Shown piece after piece: positions 25,503 through 38,214 of a stretch of 64,000 bases of DNA. The DNA lies in the NCBI GenBank assembly GCA_963971535.1, contig OZ020592.1, positions 52,246,213 through 52,310,212 on the forward strand, read 5' to 3'. The DNA is from Notolepis coatsorum. Its lineage: Eukaryota; Chordata; Actinopteri; Aulopiformes; Paralepididae. The translations under genes were made by a program, and so were the position numbers. The notes beneath the pieces were generated by a model. It ran no database searches, was not told the origin of the DNA, and saw only the letters and a list, made by a program, of their open reading frames with translations. Numbering within the stretch: the first letter of the stretch is position 1; the number at the start of each line of letters is the position of its first letter.

Positions 25503-27429
25503 AGGAACACCACAGCCCACTGGGAGGGGGGGGGGGGGGGGGGTAGGGTACCGTTTAGGCGTTTACCTCCACCGTCTGTTCTCTCCCCTCCAGGTAGGAT
25601 TGCATCCAGCTCACTGATAAACTATCAAAACCAATTGTTTTTAGCTTGTCAATCAGAATGGAGTGATTGACAGTGTCGAAGGCCTTTTGTAGGTCCAGCA
25701 TGACCATGCCGCAGTATTTGCCCGCGTCCACCTCTTGTTTGATGTGGTCGTTCAAATAGAGAAGGCATGTGTCAGTGGAGTGGGATGTTCTGAAGCCAGA
25801 TTGGAATTCGTAGATTCGATTTTTTTCCGCAAGGTACTTTTCGACCTGTTCGTATACTATTTTTTCCATGACTTTCGAGATGGAGGTAAGAATAGAAACA
25901 GGGCGGTAGTTACCTGGGTCTAATTTGCTGCCCTTTTTGTGCAGGGGGGTTACTCTCGCAATTCTTTGGGTACGTGTCCCTGTTTTATGGAGAGGTGTGT
26001 GATGACTGGGGTGATGGCGGCTGCTGAGTCTCTGAGGAATTTGGAGGGGATATTGTCATGGCCAGTGGCCTTGTTTGGTTGGAGGGCGCTCAGTTTTTTG
26101 AGTACATCAGCTGTTTCAAGTTTGAAGTCGTCTTTAATAATAGTAATAATAATTCATTTATTTTGTATAGCGCTTTTCAAAGACCCAAAGTCGCTGACAA
26201 TAGGCAAAAAAGAAACAAAGAAAACAAAGAAACATAGAACCACAGGGAAACGGAGGACAATAGGAATACACAGGAACATAAAACCACAAGTAACGGATAG
26301 CAAGTACGGGAGTGAGTAGGAGAGACAGTCGGGAGGAGAGTAAGGGAAAACCAAGGGGGGGTGGTGGGGGGGGGGGGGGGGGGGCAGGAGACGAGAGAAC
26401 GTGGGGCAGGGGGAAATGGTGGCGAGTTGGAGGGTGGTTATGGCTTTGGGTTATGGTCTTGACTCTTTGCGGACCCCTAGTTTTTTGTGTGTGTTCTACC
26501 CCAAAATGCCCTGAGTGGGAGGGTAGTTTATTAACCAGTGTTGTGGCTATGTTTGTAAAGAATATGTTTAGGTATTGGCCACATCCAGTTTGTCTGTGAT
26601 GAGAGTGTTTTCTGGCTTTATGTTTATGTTTGTAAATCTGGTTTTAAGCTTTTTGCTGCAGCCTAGTTTGTTGTTGAGTAATTTCCAAAGTTTGCGGGGT
26701 TTGTTTGTGTTTTCCTCTGTTTTGTTTTGAATTCTTTTTGCGGTTTTTATCATGGTGTTTACGTCATTTCTTCGTCTGTTTCTTTGAATTTTTTGTTCAA
26801 CCACGTGAGCTTGGAGTTCACTGTTTGAGCTTTTGGTAAGATTTGTCTGACTTTTATCAAGTTCCGAGCATTTTTTGTCTCTGCTTTTCATTGCGGTCAG
26901 TATTTCAGTGTGCATCCATGGCTCAGCGCGGTTTTTAACCCTGGTGGTTCTTAGGGGTGCCATGTTGTTAAGTATTGTTGTGAATTTGGTTTTGAATCCA
27001 AGCCATGTTTCTTCAACTAGTGTACCACTGAGCTCATCTGACCAGTCCATGCTCTCCAGTTCTAGGTTAAAGGCCTCACTAGAGTAGGTTTTGAGGTCCC
27101 TAGATGTGACTGTTTTGTGACAGCCGGCCTTTTGTTTTAGCTTTTTGCGGGTACAGAATATCATGTAATGATCACTTAACCCGCAATGATCACTTAACCC
27201 GCATGCTATCACCCCTTTGTTGGAGATCATGGACTTGTCAGAGGTCAGAATTAGATCAATGGTAGTTTGTGTTGAATCACATATTCTTGTGGGTTGAGTG
27301 ATTAGCTGGATGAAACCGTGCAGATCACAAAACCTACCGAAGGCCTTGAAGACGGGTGCTTCTTTACGACGTAGTAACTGTCGACCCTGGTTTTGGTCTC
27401 TCTCTCCCAAATACTTAGCTAACTTAACA
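25503..27429 (-). mobile_element. LINE family A copy, interrupted and 3'-truncated
   Basis: On the minus strand, 27410-26568 encodes the end of the endonuclease domain ('GLSDHYMIF' is the SDH motif) and the linker to reverse transcriptase. 25869-25555 encodes the first reverse-transcriptase blocks ('YEFQSGFRTSHSTDTC', 'MLDLQKAFDTVNHS'). A 330-bp foreign insert separates them. A 15-bp tandem duplication doubles the SDH word (CGLSDHCGLSDH). The 3' half found in the 30-kb copy is absent; the 5' side is cut by the hAT insertion. Confidence 0.88.
26135..26463. mobile_element. Insertion within the LINE copy
   Basis: Relative to the LINE at 31733-31800, about 330 bp is inserted. It starts with AATAATAGTAATAATAATTC and 'TATAGCGCTTTTCAAAGACC', a phrase shared with other repeats in this window, and contains a long poly-G run at 26364-26384. 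'TCTTT' occurs at both junctions, a possible short target duplication. Confidence 0.65.
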
Positions 27430-28390
27430 GTATAAACCAGGGATGCCCCGATCGATCGGCCACCGATCGTTATCGGCCGATAATCAGTATAAATATGCGA
27501 TCGGGGAATTCCGATAATTAGTCATATTCGCCGATCGCGGAAACTGATCAAGTGGATATCTCACTCGCTTGTCTCAGACGCACAGGACCTGCAAACTGCT
27601 CCTCCTCCCTAGCCCCGCCCGTACCCGTGTAGAGTTTGTAAACACAGAGGAGGCGGACCTCCTCTGCTGAGTCTAGATAGTGCATTCGACCTGAGCTAAC
27701 GTTAGCTACCTAGCTATCGTTACTGTTTAAACAAAATTACCCAGTCAACTATTCACTTTTAGTAGGCATTGTCTAACGGTATTTAGCCGGCTAGCTACTG
27801 ATAGCTCCGGATATCAACAAATGCCCCAGGAAGTCTAGTAGCCCATGTTGATATCTCCGTTAGCTTGCGTTAGCTTGCGTTAGCTGGCGTTATTTCACGG
27901 TTCAAAACGAAATGTCCGATTGAACTAAATAGTTGTCTTAACGTCATCTAGCCGGCTAGCAGTAGCTACAGATAGCTCCTGATATCAATGTCTTATAACA
28001 TTGATTGAATGCGTATTCGAGCTGAGGGCTTGCTGAATGTGAAATGACCAAAGCATAACGTTACCAATAGGGTCCCGCTGCAGCGCCGGAGAATCCTTTT
28101 TGGAGCTAGGGCTACTAGAGTACACACAGACAGTGGAGCTGTTTGCAGATAGCGAGCATTTTGACTTGTTGCGTGGTGGCGATGTCTCGCAGATAATACA
28201 AGTACAAGTCTAATTATATAATATATATATTTTATAAAAAAAAAAAAAAAAAAAATTATATAAAATAATTTTTAATTTCTTTTTAATCAAAAACTATCGG
28301 TATCGGATCGGTATCGGCCCATATGGCTCACGACGATCGGTGATCGGTATCGGTGGCAAAAAACGTGATCGGGGCATCCCTAGTATAAAC
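27430..28390. mobile_element. hAT-type non-autonomous element with perfect TSD
   Basis: The element (27438-28382) starts 'CAGGGATGCCCCGATC' and ends 'GATCGGGGCATCCCTA'. The 8-mer GTATAAAC is repeated exactly at 27430-27437 and 28383-28390. The sub-terminal regions are full of 'CGATCGG' and 'TATCGGT' words, probable transposase-binding repeats. The interior is non-coding. Confidence 0.93.
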
Positions 28391-29629
28391 AAACACGGTT
28401 CAGAATATCAGTATCTCAAGTGTGCTCTGGGTACCCTGTGTTGACGTTGTGTGGACGTGTGAGTGTGATTGATGTTGATGTCAAGCTAATGCTTGTCGGA
28501 CGCCACTAGGGGGCAGAGCGGCTGTGTGTGAGTAAATGAATACATTTAAGTTAAAAAAGAAAAGAAAAAAAAAATCTTACATGGATTCTTTGTGACATAT
28601 ATGTTGACAAAGGTGTAAAAACGCTATGGTATTGTAAAGTCGATGACAATACAATTGTAGAGCAGGCCAGGCGTATATATCCCTCTCATTGCTACTATGG
28701 CACATCCACTCTAGTCATTCTAGCTTTGTGGTCACAGCGCTCTGGGCAGCCGCCAAGGTCTCACTGGTATGTCTGCTCTGCTCCAGCCTAGAGCACTGTG
28801 TTGTTCCCCCCCTGGGGGACCTGCTAACACGGGCAGACCACTTCACCATCTAAACCATGTATTCCTTTCAAGCTCCAGGCAGCCATGGGCTGAGCAAGGC
28901 AGGCCAGACAGTGCAGTTCGGCAGGGTCAAGTAACGGTGATCTGATGGGCTTTAAGAAGGTTGCATTGAGGGGTTAACAGAACCTATGGCATTTAGTTGT
29001 TACTTAGAGTCACGTTGTAACTAGTCTTGCGTAGCCATACATCTCTCCGCACTACGTTACACTATGCTAGCGCAGTGTCAGCGCTGGAGAGAGGTCTGGC
29101 GGAACCCATTATCATTCTCATAGGGGGGGGGGGGGGGGAAACATTCTTGTTTGTATTTATTTAAACCATTAAACCAATTGTAACCTTCCTGGGTGGTGCT
29201 GGTGCTAAGCCCAGGATGCAGTGATGGTGCCCTTGCAAAATAGTGTAATAGCGAAAGGGGGGGGATTCCAACTCAGTCTATATCCTGTGAGTTAGACTAT
29301 GTTGTAACTTATCTTCGTGGTGCAACCACTTTGATTGCATGTTAAGTATTTATGTTACTGACATTCTGAGCCTCTACATTAGTTAAGTATTTAAGTCACT
29401 GACATTCTGAGTCTTGTTTCGCTATTGGCTATTTGGTGATTTGGAGGAGAGAGAAGCCAGTTCAGTCTACATGAGAAATGCTTCGCCTCTATGTGTGTCC
29501 TAGTTATTTTATGGCCACATCAGGCTGATGCTATACAAGCACGTGGGTGCCGTTTGTCACTGATTGTCCCAAAAGGGTGACTACATCATTCTTGGAGGAC
29601 GACATGTTTATTGTGTCCTTGTTTTTTAT
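28391..29629. other. Unannotated, with one CTCF-like motif
   Basis: Apart from the CTCF-like site and two poly-G runs (29126-29138 and 29258-29266), no structure is seen. Neighbouring direct repeats 'TTAAGTATTTA...CTGACATTCTGAG' lie at 29341-29415. Confidence 0.35.
28503..28518 (+). promoter_or_regulatory. CTCF-like motif
   Basis: 'CCACTAGGGGGCAGAG' fits the vertebrate CTCF core consensus CCASYAGRKGGCRS. Whether it is bound is unknown. Confidence 0.5.
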
Positions 29630-29695
29630 GGTAGTGTCTAGATCCCATCGCCTGAAAGGACATTGGATCATAATTCTCCCATAAAAACCTATCCC

Positions 29696-32020
29696 TTGAT
29701 TGATTGATTGATTGAAAAGTTTATTAACAGATTGCAGAATGGGTACAGTACAGTACATCTCAATACATACAATTGTTAAGGGGATGCAGACCAGAGAAAG
29801 ACTTTCGTCTTGTTTCCACCAGGGTCCCCCATTTTCAATTCATCATAACATATATGACATACATGACATACAGATAGACAGTACTGCTACATCTATACAT
29901 TTATGACATATCAGATTTGCAAATGCAGTACTGTTTGTGATACAAAAGTGTCCAGAAAAGGAGTGTATATACATTTGGCGTAGAAACTGTACATTGGAGG
30001 AGGTTGGTGGGGTGGGGTTGGGTGGGTTGGGTGAGGGCTGTACATTGGAGGTGGGGGGGGGGGGGGGGGGGGGGGGGGGTTGGGTAGGGGACACATACAC
30101 ATTTTACACTGTACATTGGAATGTTGACAAAGCCTTACTTGGTCATTTACTGTACAACTAGGTTAGGACATTTGTAGGGGCCAGTTTCGAATTGCAGTCT
30201 CACGTAGGTGTTTTTTGAGAGTGTTTTTGAAGGTGGGTAGTGATTCACATTCCTTTACAGCTTTAGGCAGGGCGTTCCACATTGATGTGGCATAATTGCG
30301 AAACGTGTTTAGTCCCTTGTTTGAGCCGAATCTGGGTTTTACATGATTTGTGGAGCTCCCTCTGGTGTTGTGATCGTGGTATTCACTGACCTTTGGGAAG
30401 TATTTTGACATGTACATGGGTACCTTGGTCGCGTAGTGTATCTTGTAGACCAGGCCCATTGCAAGTTGCTGTACTCTGTCGTCTACTCTAAGCCATCCTA
30501 GGTTGTCAAAGTGGGCAGGGGTGAGGTGGGTTCTAGGAGTCAGGTCAAGTAGTAGTCTGACTAGCTTGTTTTGAGATGTTTGTAATTTGTTTTTTAGTGC
30601 CTTTGAGGTGCTTTGGTACCATGAGGTGCAAGCATAGTCGTAGTACCCTTGAATGAGTGCTCCTGCTAGAGTCTTCAGGGTATTCTTGTTTACCAGAGAG
30701 GAGATCCGGTACAAGAATCGCGTTCGTTGGTTGACTTTTTTTATTACATTGGATGCCATTTTGTCACAGGAAAGATTAGCCTCTAGGATGGAACCCAGGT
30801 AGGTAATTTCATCTTTCCTTGTGACAATATTGTCACCCACTGTAACCGAGAAGCCGTCAGTCTTGCTGAGTTTGTTATTTGAACCGAAGAGAATGGACTC
30901 TGTTTTGCCCATGTGTAATGATAGTTTGTTGTCGGCGAGCCATATGCAGATTTTGCCTAGTTCCGAGCTGAGGGCTTTTTCAACCTGTAACTTGTTCTTG
31001 TCAGAGACCAGCAGGGCTGAGTCGTCCGCAAACAGGAACAAGTTGCAGTCACAAGCTGACGACATGTCATTTGCATAAATTAGGAATAGTAGCGGTCCTA
31101 GTATGCTTCCTTGTGGAACACCACAGCTCACTGTGAGGGGGGGGGATAGGGTACCGTTTACTTCCACCATCTGTTCCCTCCCCTCCAGGTAGGATTGTAT
31201 CCAGCTCACTGATAAACTATCAAAACCAATTGCTTTTAGCTTGTCAATCAGAATGGTGTGATTGACAGTGTCGAAGGCCTTTTGTAGGTCCAGCATGACC
31301 ATGCCGCAGTATTTGCCCGCGTCCACCTCTTGTTTGATGTGGTCGTTCAAGTAGAGAAGGCATGTGTCAGTGGAGTGGGATGTTCTGAAGCCAGATTGGA
31401 ATTCGTAGATTAGATTTTTTTCCGCGAGGTATTTTTCGATCTGTTCGTATACTATTTTTTCTATGACTTTCGAGATGGATGTAAGGATAGAAACAGGGCG
31501 GTAGTTACCCGGGTCTAATTTGCTGCCCTTTTTGTGCAGGGGTGTTACTCTCGCAATTTTGAAGTCCTTGGGGACGTGTCCCTGTTTTATGGAGAGGTTT
31601 ATTATGTGTGTGATGACTGGGGTGATGGCTGCTGCTGAGTCTCTGAGGAATTTGGAGGGGATGTTGTCATGGCCAGTGGCCTTGTTTGGTTGGAGGGCGC
31701 TCAGTTTTTTGAGTACCTCATCTGTAGTTACTATTTCCAGTTTGAAGTCGTCTTTGTGGACGCCTAGGTTCATGTAGTATGCTACTATGTGTTCTACCCC
31801 ATACTGCCCTGAGTGGGAGGGTAGTTTGTTTACCAGTGTTGTGGCTATGTTTGTGAAGAAAGTGTTTAAGTAATTGGCTACATCCAGCTTGTCTGTGATG
31901 AGCGTGTTGTCCGTCTTTATGTTTATGTTTGAGAACCTGGTTTTGAGTTTTTTACTGCAGCCTAGTTGATTGTTGAGTAATTTCCAAAGTTCACGTGGTT
32001 TATTTTTGTTTTCCTTATCT
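29696..32020 (-). mobile_element. LINE family A, best copy (5'-truncated)
   Basis: A non-LTR retrotransposon of the L2/CR1/Jockey group, inserted by target-primed reverse transcription. The (TTGA)n tail lies at the left end. It carries the intact reverse-transcriptase half of ORF2 but lacks the endonuclease. The upstream boundary lies near 32020, where the sequence changes to 'TTAACCCTAACC', part of the MITE it entered. Confidence 0.9.
30163..31773 (-). CDS. LINE reverse transcriptase (partial ORF2)
   Basis: 536 residues from the first Met, but the same frame stays open upstream to the truncation near 32020, so this Met is not a true start. Motifs in order: 'LQPNKATGHDNIPSKFL' (block 0/1), 'KKGSKLDPGNYRPVSIL', 'FQSGFRTSHSTDTC', 'MLDLQKAFDTVNHT' (first catalytic Asp), 'GVPQGSILGPLLFLIYANDM', and 'LFLFADDSALL', whose ADD carries the catalytic aspartates. 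The thumb and C-terminal part follow and end 'RETAIRNWPLQMS'. It would copy LINE RNA at a nicked target. No internal stop or frameshift was seen, so this part is young. Without an endonuclease it cannot be autonomous. Confidence 0.9.
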   Translation of the reverse strand: MNLGVHKDDFKLEIVTTDEVLKKLSALQPNKATGHDNIPSKFLRDSAAAITPVITHIINLSIKQGHVPKDFKIARVTPLHKKGSKLDPGNYRPVSILTSISKVIEKIVYEQIEKYLAEKNLIYEFQSGFRTSHSTDTCLLYLNDHIKQEVDAGKYCGMVMLDLQKAFDTVNHTILIDKLKAIGFDSLSVSWIQSYLEGREQMVEVNGTLSPPLTVSCGVPQGSILGPLLFLIYANDMSSACDCNLFLFADDSALLVSDKNKLQVEKALSSELGKICIWLADNKLSLHMGKTESILFGSNNKLSKTDGFSVTVGDNIVTRKDEITYLGSILEANLSCDKMASNVIKKVNQRTRFLYRISSLVNKNTLKTLAGALIQGYYDYACTSWYQSTSKALKNKLQTSQNKLVRLLLDLTPRTHLTPAHFDNLGWLRVDDRVQQLAMGLVYKIHYATKVPMYMSKYFPKVSEYHDHNTRGSSTNHVKPRFGSNKGLNTFRNYATSMWNALPKAVKECESLPTFKNTLKKHLRETAIRNWPLQMS

Positions 32021-32137
32021 TAACCCTAACCATAACCTTAACCATTCCAACTACCTACATGTTTAAAATGCCTTCAAAAGCGCCCTGCCTAGCGATGGGA
32101 TCTAGACACTACCTTGTTACCTGGTATTCTAGGCATC

Positions 32138-33498
<1,361 letters not shown>

Positions 33499-33598
33499 TA
33501 GCTGGTAAAGCGTATCCTTCAGCTACTCAATGGGAACATGAGTAGAAGAACAGTAGAGGCTCTGAGGGATTGTGCTGTATTGTATTGTTTTTTCATAT

Positions 33599-34454
33599 TG
33601 TAAGATCCTGATCAAACTGGCCAGTATCACGTCTTCGTCTGTTTGGCCCTCTATCCAATTCCTCTGCGTTGTGTACTTTTAATGGTCCTGACGTCTACGA
33701 CACTGGCTGATAAGATCCTTATCTCCCCCGTTAGTGCAATCCATAAACCATACTAATTCTCCACCTCCGTAAGAATTCGACACTTCGACACTGTGAAATA
33801 CCTTATGAGGAAAAGCGTTGTTTTATTGCTATAAACAGAACCTCATAATCAGATGTTATCAGATGTTATCAAATTGTATCGTCCTTGAAGAGTCTATTCT
33901 AATGATCTTTCGGTGTGTCCGTCTATCGTCCTTTTGTTATTCAGTCCAATAGTGGTCAGGCCTGTTCGTTAGCCGAGACCATCCTCGTGGTAGCCGAAGC
34001 TAATGCTGATGTGGCATTCTTCCTCCCCCCCCCCCCCCCTCTCAATGAGAGGAGAGAGTGTCTTCGTGTGATCTCAGTCCTACTCGCTCTTGGTCAGATT
34101 CTAGTCTGCCCTACCCGGAACCACTGTCAGCTTTATAGGATCTTCGTCATAACTATGATAGCCCACCCCTTTCTGGTTGTCATGTGCCGCGTTGTCATGA
34201 CAACTGCTAACCTTTCACACATTAAAATGCAGTTTCTACTGTTTCATTAAAATAAACCGCTCTCCCTCGCTCTGGGAGACACTTGCTATCAGTGTTATGT
34301 CTCCGAGGAATTAAAAACAAACCCCCTCGCTGGCAGTGTGCTGTGACACCGCTTCTTCTCCACCGTCAATATCATCCCGTGATGATAATGATATTACCCT
34401 CTTAAAGCAGTTTATAAACCAAATATACATTGAAAAAACCACCATTTTCTCTCA
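33599..34454 (-). repeat. LTR (downstream copy) of second retroelement
   Basis: It differs from its partner by about five substitutions, an 11-bp duplication of 'CAGATGTTAT' and poly-C length. On the minus strand AATAAA occurs in 'AGCAATAAAACAACGC'. Confidence 0.88.
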
Positions 34455-37091
34455 ATCCCCCCTTGATTCTTATCACCCCTTCAGAATCATAAATCATTAT
34501 TTGGGTTTTTAATTAATTATGCCAAAAATAGACTGTGGTTGAAGCAAACCAACCTCATCTCTCGTGCACAAGAAATGAAGACGGCCCACGGTCAACCCAG
34601 TGATCTTGCTGCCTGATGTCTGTTTGCGCCCCCCTTCGTGCACAAAGGGAACCGAAACCGACCACCAACACCAACAACATCCAACGACTCATAACAATTA
34701 GAGCTCCTCTGTCTGCTCCCAATAATTCTATCCTGTTGTTTTACTGTTTTCCCTCTTATCTACCTTCTATATATATATATCCTTCTATACATATATCTTC
34801 TATATGAATCCTCCATTTATATCTCATACTCCTAATCAATGAACACAGGACTTCTCGCTGTTGTCTCGTCTCTCGTTCTCCTGATTGACTCTGAAAGGAA
34901 GTCCCTGCTTGTCCATGATTCACCGCCCGTGCTCTGTTGTTTCAAAGCGCTCTCTAAACAGCGTCTCCGCAGGGAAGCCCCCTCCGATGTCCGCCTCGTT
35001 CTCCCCTGGGCAACACCGCCTGCGACCGCTGGACTCCGCCCCGTCGGCCGTCTCCGCCCCGTTGGCCGTATCCGCCCCGTCGGTCATCTTGGTTGAGGCT
35101 CATCTCCACCGCCGTCGGCCTTCTCCAGACTCTGAAAGCAGAAACACCACGCCGGCAGTTTTTCTGTACACTCGACCCGGTGCTTTCTATTAGTCTACCG
35201 TGGCTTTGGGCCTGCAGCTCGTTCCATGGAGTTATCTCCAGTTCTCTATATATTTTTCCTCTGCAAGCCCCGGCCATGGCCACGCCCTTTCAGACTGTTG
35301 GACGGTGTGAGTGTCCTACAGCCCATGGCGCTATTTGTTCTCTATTAGTCCCCCCACCTTCTCAACACCCATATCTAATCCTACAGGGCTGTTCCCTGTT
35401 TTGTTGTCTTCCGGCGTGACACCAGCAGCTAAACGATACCCACTCGGCGCTCTATGTTCGTCCCACGGGTGACCCCCAGCGCGCGCCAGTTCTTTCTGGT
35501 GACGTGTCCCCTCAAGACTCTGCCTATTTATTAGGTGTGAGAAGGCCCCACTGGAGATCGAACTCCCTCTTATTTCATAATTAAACTTATTTAATTAACC
35601 GCATCTCCTCTCTCTCTGCAATTCTTATTTAACCCATTCAATAATTACACTCTTTAATTAACCCGTATATCGATATTATTATTATGATAATAACATCCAA
35701 CCGAGCATCGCTCTAACATACAACAGAGCAGGTTGGTTCCCTGCCCCTAACTCACATACACATACTCGTACTATTATCTAACATACAACAGAGCTGTCCG
35801 TTGCTCTACCCTACGGGGCTGTCTACCGTCGCCCTGGAGCTGTCACGTCGCTCTATACCCTACGGGGCTGTCTACCGTCGCCCTGGAGCTGTCACCGTCG
35901 CTCTATACCCTACGGGGCTGTCTACCGTCGCCCTGGAGCTGTCACCGTCGCTCTATACCCTACGGGGCTGTCTACCGTCGCCCTGGAGCTGTCACCGTCG
36001 CTCTATACCCTACGGGGCTGTCTACCGTCGCCCTGGAGCTGTCACCGTCGCTCTATACCCTACGGGGCTGTCTACCGTCGCCCTGGAGCTGTCACCGTCG
36101 CTCTATACCACACTTTGAGTTCCTTTACAAAGTTCTCACATACACCATCGTGTATACACACAAGCAGTTGGTAATTTTGAAAAAATTAAACTCCTTAATT
36201 AACTTAAACTCTAAATATTCCCCTATGGGTAATGGAAACTCCCCAGTACTACCCCCCCCCTCCGCAATTAAACTCCTTAATTGAATTAAACTCTAAATAT
36301 TCCCCTATGGGTAATGGAAACTCCCCAGCACTACCCCCCCCCCCCCCCCTCCGCGACCTACTCCTCCTCCATTTGCCTGTATTATCCCACCGCCCCCCTA
36401 GATGGCGGCCAAAACTCAGTCTAGAGGATTGTAGGTGACGTGTCACTTCCTGATTCTAAACCCCTCGTGGCTCTGCGGCCATTTTGTCTGCTCAATTTTT
36501 CCCTTCTTTTTTTCCCACCGTCCCTTTAATGTCTCAAACATTCTCTCGCTACCGACCACACCCGTAACGTTTGTTCACTGCTCCCTTCACGTCACAGTCC
36601 CGCTTCCCGCTTTCTGCGTTTTGAACAGTAATCAAACTAAATACGATGTTGCCCCTTTAACTGAATGAACATCTCCCCTTTGCCTCCCTTCCCATCTCCT
36701 ATACAGTGGCTTCTGTGCTCTGTAGATAAGACTCTCGATTTTCAAAACAAAAACCGGTGCCGCTCTGCTGTTATTCAAACACACTATTACAGCTGGCATT
36801 CTCTGTGTCAAACTAATTACGTTTACGGATACACTATTGTTCGTTTTCTTATTGGCTTGTTAAGTTGTTGAGACTCACTTTATCTTTTCACCGTCAGTTG
36901 TTCTGGTCCATGGCGCTGTTTATCTCTCCGGCCTTGCTCGGCTCGCTCGCTGGGTCCATGGCGCTGGCCTTGCTCGCTCGCTGGCTTGGCTCGCGTCCAC
37001 GGCTACCCCTTCACGCCTCGGCACTGCACACAGTCTCTTCCTTTCAAGCAACTTCAAAGCAAGCAATAATCCGGGTCCAAACGGCATCAAC
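34455..37091 (-). other. Interior of second LTR element
   Basis: GC- and pyrimidine-rich, with no gag or pol motif in six frames; the 109-residue minus frame at 34954-35283 is Arg/Gly-rich and unrecognised. A 110-bp block ('CTAAATATTCCCCTATGGG' and poly-C) is duplicated at 36200-36350. 'GGTCCATGGCGCT' repeats near 36905 and 36953. Confidence 0.5.
35803..36110. repeat. 50-bp minisatellite inside the LTR element
   Basis: Six copies of a 50-bp unit with 'CCCTACGGGGCTGTCTACCG' and 'CCTGGAGCTGTCACCGTCGC'. The first copy lacks one C. The open frame across it reflects the repeat, not a gene. Confidence 0.93.
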
Positions 37092-37935
37092 TGTAAGATC
37101 CTGATCAAACTGGCCAGTATCACGTCTTCGTCTGTTTGGCCCTCCATCCAATTCCTCTGCGTTGTGTACTTTTAATGGTCCTGACGTCTACGACACTGGC
37201 TGATAAGATCCTTATCTCCCCCGTTAGTGCAATCCATAAACCATACTAATTCTCCACCTCTGTAAGAATTCGACACTTCGACACCGTGAAATACCTTATG
37301 AGGAAAAGCGTTGTTTTATTGCTATAAACAGAACCTCATAATCAGATGTTATCAAATTGTATCGTCCTTGAAGAGTCTATTCTAATGATCTTTCGGTGTG
37401 TCCGTCTATCGTCCTTTTGTTATTCAGTCCAATAGTGGTCAGGCCTGTTCGTTAGCCGAGACCATCCTCGTGGTAGCCGAAGCTAATGCTGATGTGGCAT
37501 TCTTCCTCCCCCCCCCCCCCTCTCAATGAGAGGAGAGAGTGTCTTCGTGTGATCTCAGTCCTACTCGCTCTTGGTCAGATTCTAGTCTGCCCTACCCGGA
37601 ACCACTGTCAGCTTTATAGGATCTTCGTCATAACTATGATAGCCCACCCCTTTCTGGTTGTCATGTGCCGCGTTGTCATGACAACTGCTAACCTTTCACA
37701 CATTAAAATGCAGTTTCTACTGTTTCATTAAAATAAACCGCTCTCCCTCGCTCTGGGAGACACTTGCTATCAGTGTTATGTCTCAGAGGAATTAAAAACA
37801 AACCCCCTCGCTGGCAGTGTGCTGTGACACCGCTTCTTCTCCACCGTCAATATCATCCTGTGATGATAATGATATTACCCTCTTAAAGCAGTTTATAAAC
37901 CAAATATACATTGAAAAAACCACCATTTTCTCTCA
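37092..37935 (-). repeat. LTR (upstream copy) of second retroelement
   Basis: 844 bp. It matches 33599-34454 along its length with the few differences noted for the other copy. Confidence 0.88.
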
Positions 37936-37984
37936 ATATGATCTATTTTTTTTTTTACTATTCCTTTGGTGAGGCAAAAGCCAA

Positions 37985-38130
37985 GTTACACTCTGTTCTG
38001 TTCAGTTCTGTTCTACTCAGTTCAGTTCTGTTCAGTTATACTCTTTCTGTTCAGTTCTGCTCCACTCTGTTCTGTTCTGCTCTGTTCTGTTTGTGGTCTG
38101 TTCTCTTCTTTTCTCCATTCTGTTCCCAGC
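37985..38130. repeat. (TTCTG/TTCAG)n low-complexity repeat
   Basis: Imperfect pentamer runs of TTCTG and TTCAG on the plus strand. Confidence 0.75.
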
Positions 38131-38214
38131 TGTTATTGCTCATAAGAACGGGCCTTAGAACCAAACAGGGATTGAGAACGTATGTCCAGAGTGACACATT
38201 TCAAGCCCCCTCTT

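Larger units (their letters stand above)
29630..32113. mobile_element. MITE split by a LINE insertion
   Basis: 'GGTAGTGTCTAGATCCCATC' at 29630 and its reverse complement ending at 32113 are perfect inverted repeats. Without the LINE (29696-32020) the element would be about 160 bp and would contain 'CTTAACCCTAACCATAACC'. A diverged relative with the same ends lies at 59691-59905. Confidence 0.75.
33599..37935 (-). mobile_element. Second LTR retroelement, non-coding, minus strand
   Basis: Direct repeats of 856 and 844 bp, with TG...CA ends, bound a 2.6-kb interior. The 4-mer ATAT flanks both sides (33595-33598 and 37936-37939). On the minus strand a purine run AAGGGGGGAT precedes the left repeat, as a polypurine tract should, so the element reads right to left. 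A TGG-start primer site was not clear; 'TGGACCCGGATTATTGC' begins about 10 bases inside. No retroviral protein motif is found. This is a large non-autonomous (LARD-like) element. It begins 135 bp after DUSP3 exon 2 and opposes the gene's direction. Confidence 0.82.

Noticed and set aside
34954..35283. 109-residue Arg/Gly-rich minus-strand frame as a gag-like nucleocapsid
   Set aside because: No CCHC motif and no neighbouring retroviral domains; composition follows local GC-rich sequence.
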